Assembly: GCA_025738555.1 (NCBI GenBank)
Contig: JAOVFP010000017.1
Location: 3,348,001 to 3,412,000 of the forward strand
DNA length: 64,000 bases
Reading direction: 5' to 3'
From: Cyathus striatus
Lineage: Eukaryota > Basidiomycota > Agaricomycetes > Agaricales > Nidulariaceae
The notes beneath the pieces are model-generated. The model had not been told where the DNA came from. It ran no database searches and saw only the letters and a program-made list of their open reading frames with translations. Positions 22,613 to 33,044 of this stretch are shown in pieces. Made by a program: the position numbers and the translations under genes. Numbering within the stretch: the stretch's first letter is position 1; each line of letters opens with the position of its first letter.

Positions 22613-25600
22613 GACCGCACTGTCTTTGCCTCCACTAATAGTACTTACCTGGGAGCAGTGGTCACCTGCTGGTTGGACCCCCACCGTCCACAGGTCAAGT
22701 TCAACAGGAATGCTCAACTCCTTAACACGTGAAGTGGGATGGAGGGTTGGTCCAGTCTTACTGGAAACGCTGGTCAAACATTACTTGGACCAGCTGAGAG
22801 GTGAATCTGAAGATAAGAAGAATGGGACGCGTTTGAAGCAGGACGATGTGTTATATGACCAGGTTTTCACAGTGGTGAAGGTGCGCAGTTACTTGTGGTC
22901 CATGGAAATATAAGCATCATGGATCAACTTATATCACAACCTTTAGGCATTCTTGAACGCCGCTAGTTTGTGAGTGACAGCCGTATTGGACTCCATACGC
23001 ACAGTTCCATAATGAACCCTTTTTTTCGTGTAGTCACACTGTAGATGAACTTCAAGGATTCTCGAATACCAAGACGCCATCTCCTCCGTGGACACACGTA
23101 GTCAGAGTTATAATTCCAGTATCTGTGTGCGAGAAAGCCGCGGTCCATCTTGTTCAGGTCCTGGGCGGAGAAGAAGTAGCCAAACGAGTCGTCGGAGGCG
23201 TGAAATGGTGGCAAGTTCGTGGCATTAATGGGTAAGTAGGTTTTTTCATTGTTAACAGACACATCATATACATTGGTTTACTTCATACTTAGCATCGATG
23301 CTCAATGGATTACAGCCAAGAAGGATTGGCGCGAGGCTAAACGAAGATACAAGATGCAACAGAAGCAGAGAGGAAGCGACGTGTTGCAAGATGGTGCTCC
23401 ATCCACCGAAGAACAGCCTGCTGTATACCGCGCAGAAATGGATGAAATGAGATGTATTTTGTACCTTCATGGAGGTGAGATTTTCCTTAGTTTTATTTAC
23501 CTGCCTTTAAACAGACATCATTCTAGGAGGTTACTATTTTGGCAGTATCGACCAGGAACGGTGCGTGCATATTTAGTAGACCTCATTGACATATTTTTTT
23601 GAGGCAAAACTATAGATACAGTATACAGCGGCATGCCCGCAAGATCAATGGTCGTGTCTTCGGTGTGTATCGATCGCATGGGCGCTTTTCTTTCCTGACG
23701 TACTGACACTACACGTACAGCTATCAATTACCGCCTGGCGCCTCAATACCCGTTTCCATGTGCACTTCAAGACGCTCTTGCCGCGTGTATGAACGTTCTC
23801 ATACTTTCAAACCACCAACTTTCTGATCGTTTCCTTAGACTTATTTCTTATAGAACCACCTCCCGGCGCAGCCCATTCCCCCGTTAATCCTAGGCACATA
23901 ATTGTAGCTGGGGATTCAGCAGGCGGGGGACTTTCGCTAGCACTTCTTCAAGTGATTCGTGATCTTGGCCTCCCAATGCCAGCCGGGGGAGTTCTCATTT
24001 CGCCTTGGTGTGATTTGACCCACTCATTTCCAAGTGTACATACCAACACAGACACGGTAATCACTCAAATAAATCAAATAACTAATGTCTGACGGCCCTT
24101 ATTCAGGACGTTATACCTACCCATGGCCTGTCGTTTCACAAACCAAGCATGCTTTGGCCCCCTCCGTCCCCTGAAGAGTCTATTAACGTTCATCAGTCCC
24201 TTCGACGGAGAATTCGCCGGGCATTCATACATACTCCAAATCATGGTGACTCCGATACCATTACCACCATGCTATCGGAAAGGCAGTCATCTGGGCTGCC
24301 CGTTGACATTGGTGCGACAACCCCTTTACCTCCAGTCGGTTCCTTCGAGTCTCAGAACATAACTTTGACAACGAAGTCAGGTGAAGATTTGGAAGTGAAT
24401 AGACAGGTCCATTTTTATACCCAAAACTCTCTTATTACCCATCCTCTCATTAGCCCTGTGCTATCCTATCTTGGTGGATTGCCTCCCTTGCTATTTATTG
24501 CTAGCGACAAAGAGGTCCTACGGGATGAGATTATATATACGTACGTCAACACTGATGTTCACGTTTTTGGATATCTTCTAAAGTCGTTTATTAGTGCTCA
24601 TAAAGCGGCGAACCCCTCAAAGTACCCGATAAATGAACATTTGAGATCCTTGTATCCAGCACTTCAAGGAATCGACGAACGTCATCCGCAACCTACATCT
24701 GTGCATTTACAAGTCTACGATGGTAAGAGCAATTGCTAGTTCATTGTTTGTAGACTTATGATCGTCGAAGATACCGCCCACATATTACCGGTACTGTTTT
24801 CGTTTACCACACCGGCCAAGTACTGTTTCAGGTCCATAGCTACATTTTGCAAGTTCGTTACGGACATGAATCTGACACTGAGCAGTAATCCGCAATCCCC
24901 ACTTTTTGCAAATGAGCTCAGTCGTGTGACATCTCCTGAAATCATCAATAGCGATTCACAGAGCTCCAGCTTGGCGGACGAATCCGCTGTATCGTCGCAT
25001 AATAAATCGTCAGATCTTTCTGGAGAGAAAGCACACTTAGATTCTGAACCCGAGCTTCGCAAGAAACGGTCGAAAAAGTCGCTGAGACGCACATTGACCT
25101 CAAAACTCACTCATGCTGGCTCCGCTATAAAGCGCGCAACGTCCGTTGGTCGATCGCGTCGGTCCAAAGAGGAAAAGGCGCCTTCAGATCCCGCATCACC
25201 ACCCCTGCCGGGTTCGGCAGCAAATCGAGAAAACTCTGTGTCTTCGAGTGATGTAGGTGGGCCACGATTTCGCTCGACTGCTGCGTTTCCTCCACCTCTT
25301 CCCATTGGTGAACGTACAGCTGGAGATCCAGCCGTATATGCAGATATTACTGTATGTTTAATTCTTTTTATTGGCTGCTACTGTTTCTGACAGGGAGGGG
25401 TAGGATCACACTTCGTGGGGACGCATGATTCGCGAGCGCGTCTCTACTCAAGGCATAATACGCTCTCTAGAGCCTGAATCAGACCTAGATGCATTTACAG
25501 TCCCCCCAGAAAGCATCGGAGTGCTTTCCGAATTGACGATCAGACGTTTCCTAGAAGGAGAATCGGTGTTTGGCAAGAAGTTCTCTCATACAGCGAAAAC

Positions 25601-26069
25601 AATAGAGAAACACCGCAAACGACACTTGGAGAAGGCCCAGCAGGATGGATTAAGACGTATGACGTTACTTCAAAACGCAGTTGATTCCGAGAAAGGTAAC
25701 GAAATTAGAGATAGTCTGAAGTCTTCCCCTGGCTGGGGTTGGGCATGGGCACTGGACGAAGACGAGAATCCTCCACCAAGTAGCATTGTGTCGAGAAGAG
25801 ACACTGAAGAAGCTAGAAAATTGGCCGAGATTGCTGATCAGGCCATTCTAGGTGACGATCAAACATTTAGTGGCAACAACCTGTGGGGTCTATGCATCAA
25901 CTTCTTGACAAATACTCCTAGCAAACCAAGCCATGTCGTTAGCTTGCACCCATCATCGCATGGATCTGATTCGGAAGGTGGACGAGATGAAACCCAGAAT
26001 GAGAGAGGACCTCTACGAAGGCTATCTCGATTGTTCTCAACTGACCACGTCTCATCACCCCTCAAATAG
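22613..26069 (+). CDS. alpha/beta hydrolase, hormone-sensitive-lipase type, long extension
   Basis: Exons after the first: 22947-22969, 23034-23231, 23293-23474, 23527-23560, 23616-23662, 23721-23786, 23839-24056, 24107-24540, 24595-24722, 24771-25351 and 25404-26069. The first conserved exon ([16 protein letters not shown]) ends at 22880, but its start codon is not evident. The oxyanion-hole motif HGGGYYFGS is built across an intron, and the nucleophile elbow is [19 protein letters not shown] and SPWCDLTHS are typical of family 3 alpha/beta hydrolases, and a [10 protein letters not shown] block holds the likely catalytic histidine. After the catalytic fold comes a ~400-residue extension rich in S, P, K, R and E ([21 protein letters not shown]), probably disordered, with a later helical part. 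The enzyme would hydrolyse esters or lipids; its substrate is unknown. Confidence 0.85.
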
Positions 26070-26261
26070 TTAAACCACGCTGTGTACTTTTCTACTATGT
26101 ACATATCTGGAGGACATTACACTGAAACCGGCAAGAATATTTTGTATCTAATATAGATATCACAATCATATAACTAGACTTGAAACAAATATGCAATGAA
26201 CAAATTCTCTAGAATTTCGAGACAATGTTCCAAAAAATATAATATAAACAACTCATGCAAT

Positions 26262-27743
26262 TTACAATTTCGCTTTCTTGTCAAAGGAGATCCCTTCACG
26301 CTCCAAAACTCTTCGTGCTAACAGTCCAATTACTGGGAACATCCCAACATGAATATATGCTTTCTCAGAGCTAGCTTGTCGGCGTGCATAACGCGCAGCA
26401 ATACCTTGCGAGATGACGGATAACTGCCAAAAAAAAGTCAGTCTATTGATCTCCAAGGGCAATAAGAAAACGTACCCTAAAAAACATCCAGCTACGAACA
26501 AAAGTCATCTCAGGCATAGGATATGGTAGTTTACCAAGTTTGCAGTATTCTCTTTCCAGATCCTCCAGAGGAATCGGAACGTCAACAGTGGTGTTCTTGT
26601 ATCCTCTAAGGAAAGTACCAGCTTCACCCGGAACGTCTTGAGGATCAACTGACCACGGCTGAGTCAAGTTTCCAAGATCTGCAAGCTGTGAGAGGATCAG
26701 TAGCGGTGCTTGTTAGGAATGCAGAAGGGTACCTACGGGACTCCCAAGTGTACAAAGCTCCCAATCGAGAATACCTATAACTCTGCTTTCAGTGGGATGG
26801 AAGATGAGATTATCAAGTTTGTAGTCTCCGTGTACAATGCGGAGGCCCAGCTTCTTCTCATCAGGTAGGTTGTTTCGATACCATTCAACCATCTCATTGA
26901 AATAGGGAATATATCCTACTGCTTTCCCTGTTTCAATGTCGACAGCCACTGCCTGTGCACTTGATACACGAGAAAGCGACTTGATTTGACGCGGGAAGTA
27001 GTCTGTGGGTGGGCCAAAGTTTGAGAGACCGATTGCAGCGGGGTCGACAGAGCCGAGAGCAGCCAAGGCCCGAATAGCGGATAACCAGCTATACAAACAT
27101 GTTCAGGAATATCTAGGTGCGGGAATAACTAAATTGTTAACCATTCTCGTCTTTCTTTCGGCGAGACCTCAAGCATCCTAGTGTCTGTGAATATACGACC
27201 GTCCAAGAACTCCATGATATAGAACGGGGTTCCAACGACGGAGTTGTCTTCACATAGAATGATAGGTTCCGGGACTGGAACTATTTTCTCTGCTGGTGTA
27301 GTGGGATTGGTGTTATGCCTGTGAAGTGCAGCGAGCATGATATATTCGCGTTCGACTTGGTGTGCGGTCTTGGAAAGGAGTTCGCCAGCAGGCTTCTTCC
27401 TTAACACAAAGAGCGTCTTGCTGCGCAATGAAGTTAATACATAGCATTGTATATGGACGAAAGAGCATACTTTGCATCGGTGAGAAAGTACGTAGGGTTC
27501 GACTGAAGCTACATTCAGTCACGGAGGTAAATGGTGCATAATAATTGGTTACCTGCCCAAACTACAAGGTACGTTAGACATGTTAGTATACAATTGTAGA
27601 AGACCTACTTTAAATTGTTTCACGTCTACAGGTGTTTTGACGACTGGCACATTCCTCGACAAGTAGAGGTTGAGGTTATCAATATTGATTGAAGCTCTGA
27701 TTTCACCGTACTCTCCACCAATCTTAGGAGCATCAGAAGGCAT
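26262..27743 (-). CDS. phosphotransferase-fold protein, ACAD10/11 kinase-domain type
   Basis: Seven exons (27609-27743, 27553-27561, 27471-27502, 27142-27420, 26737-27088, 26476-26685, 26262-26423) sum exactly to 392 residues. The N-lobe has [23 protein letters not shown] and EYIMLAALH. The catalytic loop is [16 protein letters not shown], the metal-binding block is [12 protein letters not shown], and [15 protein letters not shown] is near the C-terminus. This is the aminoglycoside-phosphotransferase fold found at the front of animal ACAD10/11, which phosphorylates 4-hydroxyacyl-CoA; in fungi it often stands alone, as here. It ends in KKAKL with no membrane segment. The second exon is only 9 nt and restores the conserved FGQ. 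An ATG further upstream (27863) in the same frame would add a basic leader; I chose 27743 because the conserved part begins there. Confidence 0.88.
27553..27561 (-). other. 9-nt microexon (Phe-Gly-Gln)
   Basis: TTTGGGCAG on the minus strand lies between an acceptor TTGTAG and a donor GTAACC. It supplies exactly the FGQ of the conserved FGQSNPTY motif and keeps phase 0 on both sides. Without it the conserved block is broken. Retaining the 47-nt upstream intron leads quickly to a stop. Confidence 0.8.
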
Positions 27744-28228
27744 GTTCAAGAATACGGTGGGAGTATAGTAGGTGATGTGGGGAGAGGTGCGGATTCGAAT
27801 TGCATTATGCACATGTAGGTTATTAGCAGGTCCGGGCGTCCGGCGAAAGCGGAGACCGGACACAGAAAATCAGGTGGGGAACTTGGCCAATTTAATACTG
27901 AAATTGTGACCTGTCACTCTGTGACGTATATACGCAAAAATATGAAACAAAAACCCGGATTCAGTACCAGTACTCAAGTACTCAGTACGAGTCAGTACAA
28001 GTCAGCGACTCAGACTCTCAGAGCAGCCGTAGCACTTGCGTAGCACATAATATATATAATACAGTAACACGTAATACTAATGCCGCTGTGCGTAATCACT
28101 GGAATAAGCAAAATTGAAATTTTAATATTAATACCTGAGAATACTCGAGAACAAATTAGAAACAAACAGAAACCCTTCAAAAACCAACCCGGCCGACACG
28201 AAAATTTGCTCTTCTCACCTTAACCACC
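27744..28228. promoter_or_regulatory. divergent promoter, phosphotransferase / mitochondrial Hsp70
   Basis: 485 bp between the two starts. Five AGTAC words lie at 27963-27998 (starts 27963, 27969, 27977, 27984, 27994). A TATA-like run (AATATATATAAT) lies at about 28046-28060, and a heat-shock-element-like array near the Hsp70 end. Confidence 0.5.
28138..28172 (+). promoter_or_regulatory. candidate step-type heat shock element
   Basis: GAA occurs at 28139, 28149, 28159 and 28169, exactly every 10 bp, with a CTC (one mismatch from TTC) midway between the first two. Evenly spaced GAA units one helical turn apart are a known arrangement for Hsf1 trimers. The array lies only ~60 bp before the ATG, so it may be near or downstream of the transcription start, which weakens the call. 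Confidence 0.35.
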
Positions 28229-30558
28229 ATGTTTACCGTTGCTCGCTCTCTCCGTCAGACTGTTGCCAGGTCAGGCCAATATGCTGTACGCTCTCTTTTC
28301 TTTCCATCTTCCTAAAGACTCTCAACTAATGCTCTCTTATTCAAGGGTATTCCCCGTTCCATGATTGCACGTAACATGAACTCCAAGGTCAACGGTAAGT
28401 TGATAACTCCCACTTCGTTGTAGCCTTTGCTAATCTGCCTGCAAGGCCCTGTTGTGGGTATTGACTTGGGTACCACCAATTCATGTGTTGCTGTCATGGA
28501 GGGAAAGACTTCCCGCGTCATTGAAAATGCCGAGGGTGCACGAACAACACCTTCAGTGGTAGCCTTCACGAAACACGCCGAGCGTCTTGTCGGTCTTCCC
28601 GCTAAACGTCAGGCAGTCGTCAACTCAGCAAACACCGTCTTCGCTTTCAAGCGTTTAATTGGTCGTCAGTATAAGGACAAGGAAGTGCAGGATGATATGA
28701 AACATTGGTATGTTATGAATTTTTATTATTATACTCAAATTACGTATTCTTATATTCTGCCACCAGGCCATTCCACATTGTTCCCAAGTCCGATGGTCGT
28801 CCCGCTATAGAGGTTGATAACGGTGGGAAGAAGCAGCAATTTGTGCGTTTTTTTTTTACGTTGTGCAACGTCATTCGCTTAACCCCGATACAGTCCGCAG
28901 AAGAGTTGTCATCAATGGTCCTCACAAAGATGCGTGAGACAGCGGAGCAGTTCCTTAACAAGAAGGTCAAGTAAGTATTCTTGGATACATTTCGTTTGAA
29001 ACAATTGGTTTATTTTGTTTTCTTCAGCCATGCCGTTGTCACCGTACCCGCTTACTTCAATGACGCCCAACGACAGGCAACAAAAGACGCAGGTCAAATT
29101 GCAGGCCTTGATGTTCTCCGTGTCATTAACGAGCCTACCGCCGCCGCCCTTGCCTATGGTCTCGACCGCGTTGAGGACTCCGTCATTGCCGTCTACGATC
29201 TCGGAGGTGGTACCTTTGATATATCTATCTTGGAGATGCAGAAGGGTGTGTTCGAGGTGAAGTCGACGAATGGTGACACACATTTGGGTGGTGAGGACTT
29301 CGATATTCTCCTCGTCGAGCACATCTTGGACGAGTTCAAGAAGGAAAGCGGAATCGATCTCAAAGGTGATCGTATGGCTATCCAGCGTGTCCGTGAGGCC
29401 GCTGAGAAGGCCAAGATTGAATTGTCATCCACCACTCAGACTGAGATCAACTTGCCTTTCATCACCGCTGACGCCTCTGGACCCAAGCACATCAACATCA
29501 AGCTTAGGCGCTCTCAGTTCGAGACCCTCGTTGAGCCTCTTGTCAAGCGCACCATTGATCCTTGCAAGAAGGCTCTCTCGGATGCTGGTGTCAAAGCTAA
29601 TGAGGTTAACGAAGTCATCCTTGTTGGTGGTATGACCCGCATGCCCAAGGTCGCAGACGCTGTCAAGTCAATCTTCGGCCGTGAGCCTTCCAAGGGTGTT
29701 AACCCCGATGAAGCTGTCGCTATCGGTGCCTCCATTCAAGGTGGTGTATTGGCCGGAAACGTCACCGACATCCTTCTCCTTGATGTCACCCCTCTTTCTT
29801 TGGGTATTGAGACACTCGGTGGTATCATGACCAAGCTCATTAACCGCAACACCACCATTCCTACCAAGAAATCCCAGGTCTTCTCCACCGCTGCCGATGG
29901 CCAGACCGCCATTGAGGTCAAGATTTACCAGGGTGAACGTGAACTCGTTCGTGACAACAAGCTTCTCGGAAACTTCAACCTCGTTGGTATTCCTCCCGCT
30001 CCCAAGGGCGTTCCTCAGATTGAGATCACCTTTGACATTGATGCCGGTACGTAGTTACTACGGTGCTCTGTATGGATTCAGTTACTTACTTTACCCACAG
30101 ATGGTATTGTCAACGTCTCCGCCAAGGACAAGGCCACCAACAAGGATCAGTCTATGACTATCGCTTCATCATCAGGTCTCTCCGACAAGGACATTGAGCG
30201 CATGGTTTCTGAGTCTGAGCAGTATGCTGAGACCGACAAGGCTCGTCGTGCTCTCATCGAGGAGGCCAACAAAGCCGAGTCTGTCTGCACTGATACCGAA
30301 AAGGCTATGACCGAATTCAAGGATCAGCTCGATGCCACCGAGAAGGAGAAGGTCACCAAACTTGTCGCTGAACTCCGTGAACTCGCCTCCAAGGGCCAGT
30401 CTGGTGATGGCTCCGTCGATGCCGATGCTATCCGGGAGAAGATCAATGAGACTCAACAAGCATCTCTCGGTCTCTTCCAAAAGGTTTACGAGAAGCGCGC
30501 TGCTGAAGGCCAGAGCTCTGAGCAACCATCAGAGACCAATGGGGAGAAGAAGGACTAA
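28229..30558 (+). CDS. SSC1: mitochondrial Hsp70 (Ssc1/mortalin)
   Basis: Exons 28229-28285, 28346-28394, 28446-28707, 28767-28842, 28894-28970, 29028-30046 and 30101-30558 sum to 665 residues, the family size. A basic presequence ([15 protein letters not shown], then [10 protein letters not shown]) precedes the ATPase domain: [71 protein letters not shown]. The substrate-binding domain follows ([32 protein letters not shown]), then a helical lid and a tail ending GEKKD. Ssc1 drives import of precursors through TIM23 and folds matrix proteins. It is the main ATPase of the PAM motor. Codon use in the long sixth exon is strongly biased to C-ending codons, as expected for high expression. The coding region is intact. 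Confidence 0.97.
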
Positions 30559-30959
30559 ACGTTCAACTTTTACCGTTGCTTCCTTTTCTATATGTCGGCT
30601 CGCCCGCGTGAATGCATCCGACTACCCTCATCTTCAGCGCTCACTGGGTTTCCTGCATATACCCGTCCCCTCGTTTCCATTATATTAGCATCTTTAGACT
30701 TGCCGTCAAAAGTATAGCCTACGCATTGCATACTTGCATACTCATTACTAGTACTTACCTAGCTTCACATTACATATTGCTATCTGTCACCCCCACTCAG
30801 TCTTTTTGCTTTGATTACCATCGCACTGTATTTCATTCGTATATAATTCAATATGATGGATAATGAAAAGGCAAAAATATTGTTATTTGTTTTCGTAATG
30901 CATCGCTCCGACTTCAGCACCTTCGATCATGTCTCTTCTAACCGTTTTGACTTTTAGCA
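30559..30959. other. Hsp70 3' region and RIT1 promoter
   Basis: The 401 bp hold the Hsp70 3' untranslated region and the short promoter of the next gene. The frames present show no family resemblance. Confidence 0.5.
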
Positions 30960-32740
30960 ATGAATGACGACGACGACGTTCTACCGAGTTTTCAGAACAT
31001 CAAACACATCGCCTTAGATCTCATCCGCAAAGAATCTCTTGACATCTATAATCGGTTACATTCAGTGATTGAGGACGTTACATTCGTTCAACAAGTGCAC
31101 GAAGCATATCCAGATATTCCGCTATTGCGTGCGTTACGATAGTTACGATAATTTCCAGATAACTTTCAAATAATAATATAAATCGTATAGCCAATCTTCG
31201 TTGCGGGGAATGGTATACCGATCCTAAAATTGTGAGTTACTGGTCTTATAGTGGTATGGATGTCCGATTGCTTAGTGACTCTGGGCACTCAGGCAAACCC
31301 TACACCTGCCTACTTTAAATCAACGGACGGTCATTTTAATAACTGGAGCTTCAGCCTCAGACGAGCGAATTTGCACCTGTTGCCTCTGGTTGTCGAATAT
31401 GGCGGGTGCGTATCCTTGTTAAAACTCCTGTTGTCGAAAATTTATGCCGATAATATGCAGGTTGATCTTAGTAGATTCTACTCGAGCAGGAAAACGCATG
31501 CCTGATGCACTGTCGAAAACTGTGCCAATCTGGTGTGCGGTGATTAACCGTGCTATGTTATTAATTCATCCTGAGCTTAAGGAGGTTAAGACTGGTTGGA
31601 ATACCAAGCTTTATACTCCACCGGGGATAGTCAGTGCTCAAGAGCATCGCCAGATCGAACTAAGGCTGGATGGTTGGGCAGAGACGCTTTCTGTACGCTC
31701 GCACACGGCACTGATAATTCCCCGTTGCTCTAATATGCTAGTAGAAATCTTCATTCAAGCTTCCCAAGCTGCCCTACCCACTGCGCCCTTTATGGATCAC
31801 ACCTACGACATCTACTTTCCCTTCTCTTCCATCGAAGGAGGAACGAGTGTTTCTTCCTGTGATATGTCTTTCTGCATCTAAGCAAATTCAAGAGGATGCA
31901 GAAAGGAGAGTTGCTGGTTTTACTTACATCCAGGGCTCGGGAGACGACCATGAGCTGTGGGGAATGGTATGAATTCTTTCATGGGATTGATATCGTCTCT
32001 GGTTCATTATATAGGCAGGGATTGGTACCAGACCTCTTCTGGGAGCACAAAGACAGACTTATTTCTGCATCTCGAGATGATCTTCCTGGCCTGGTTGCCT
32101 CAATTGTTCATGAAGCTTCCTGTTCAACGAAAGAAATTAAATTGCCCACTCCAGTGGAAAAAATAGGAGGCCGGTTGATGATATGTTCACTTTCAGATCT
32201 TCTGGGACCCCTAAAGTCTTTTAAATCGGCGCTCGAGGAATCTATTTCATATATCCTTATCATGCCGAATACTAGAGCCATAGATAACGCAACTGCATTG
32301 GAAGTAACTTCCTCTAATTCTCGGTTGGTCCTAGAGTTACCGGAAGGAAAGAAAGGAGCATCTTGTTTCCTTTCGAGCATACTTCCATCGGCGACGCCTT
32401 TCATCCGTGCCCGTCTGTCGGAAGGACAAAATATCTGTGTTGCTTGCGAGTCCGGTAAGGATGCAAGCGTTGGCGTCGTACTGGCGGCTCTGGGGATGTT
32501 TTTCGATGATGATGGAAAGTTCCTGAGTAATTCGGATCGTCCGAATCCAAATGGTATTTGATATCCATTTTTATGTTCCGCCTTTCTGATAACTTTATAT
32601 ATACAGTAAATAAACAAACTCTTCATACGCGGCTCGAGTGGATTATTTCTAGTCGTCCAGAGGCCAATCCCTCTCGAACAACCTTGAAGAAGGTAAATGA
32701 GTTTTTATTAACTCCACCTTCGATTAGAAAACAGGGCTGA
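30960..32740 (+). CDS. RIT1: initiator tRNA phosphoribosyl transferase (Rit1)
   Basis: Several exons. Conserved blocks in order: SFQNIKHIALDLIRKESLDIYNRL, LRCGEWYTDP, YFKSTDGHFNNWSFSLRRANLHL, the family signature VDSTRAGKRMPDALSKTVPIW, VINRAML, then the C-terminal domain ending in ICVACESGKDASVGVVLAAL and KTLHTRLEWI-like and NPSRTTLKKVNEFL. The C-terminal part has the P-loop look of a dual-specificity phosphatase (CESGKD), as known for Rit1. The enzyme adds phosphoribose from PRPP to A64 of initiator tRNA-Met, which keeps it out of elongation. It acts in the cytoplasm and is found in fungi and plants. The start ATG at 30960 precedes the first conserved helix directly. The gene follows Hsp70 on the same strand but is unrelated to it. 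Confidence 0.9.
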
Positions 32741-33044
32741 AGTTGTCTGTCATGGGACGTTCAATAATTCACCTGTGACCGCGCAGTAAAACCTTTTAAA
32801 CTTACACTAGACGCCAATTTAAGTATGTTGCTATATCTAAGACTTAAGTTGACACGTTGAAGATCTGAAATTGAAACCTAAAAGAACTCATTCGGTACCC
32901 TAGCAATTTCTTTCCCTAGGTGGGAGCTTTGGTGGCAGGGTAACAGGTTCGGGAGTCGCGTTCCTACTTGCTTCCAATAGGCAGGAAACAGGAAGAGTGA
33001 ATATTCGATGTATTCCTGTCATATACAATTTATACATGAGTACG
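32741..33044. other. convergent 3' regions, no gene
   Basis: RIT1 and the prolyl iminopeptidase converge here with 304 bp between stops. AT-rich; no further feature seen. Confidence 0.5.

Noticed and set aside
29193..29921. Long antisense frames inside the Hsp70 gene
   Set aside because: They are shadows produced by the strong codon bias of the real plus-strand exon and show no family resemblance of their own.
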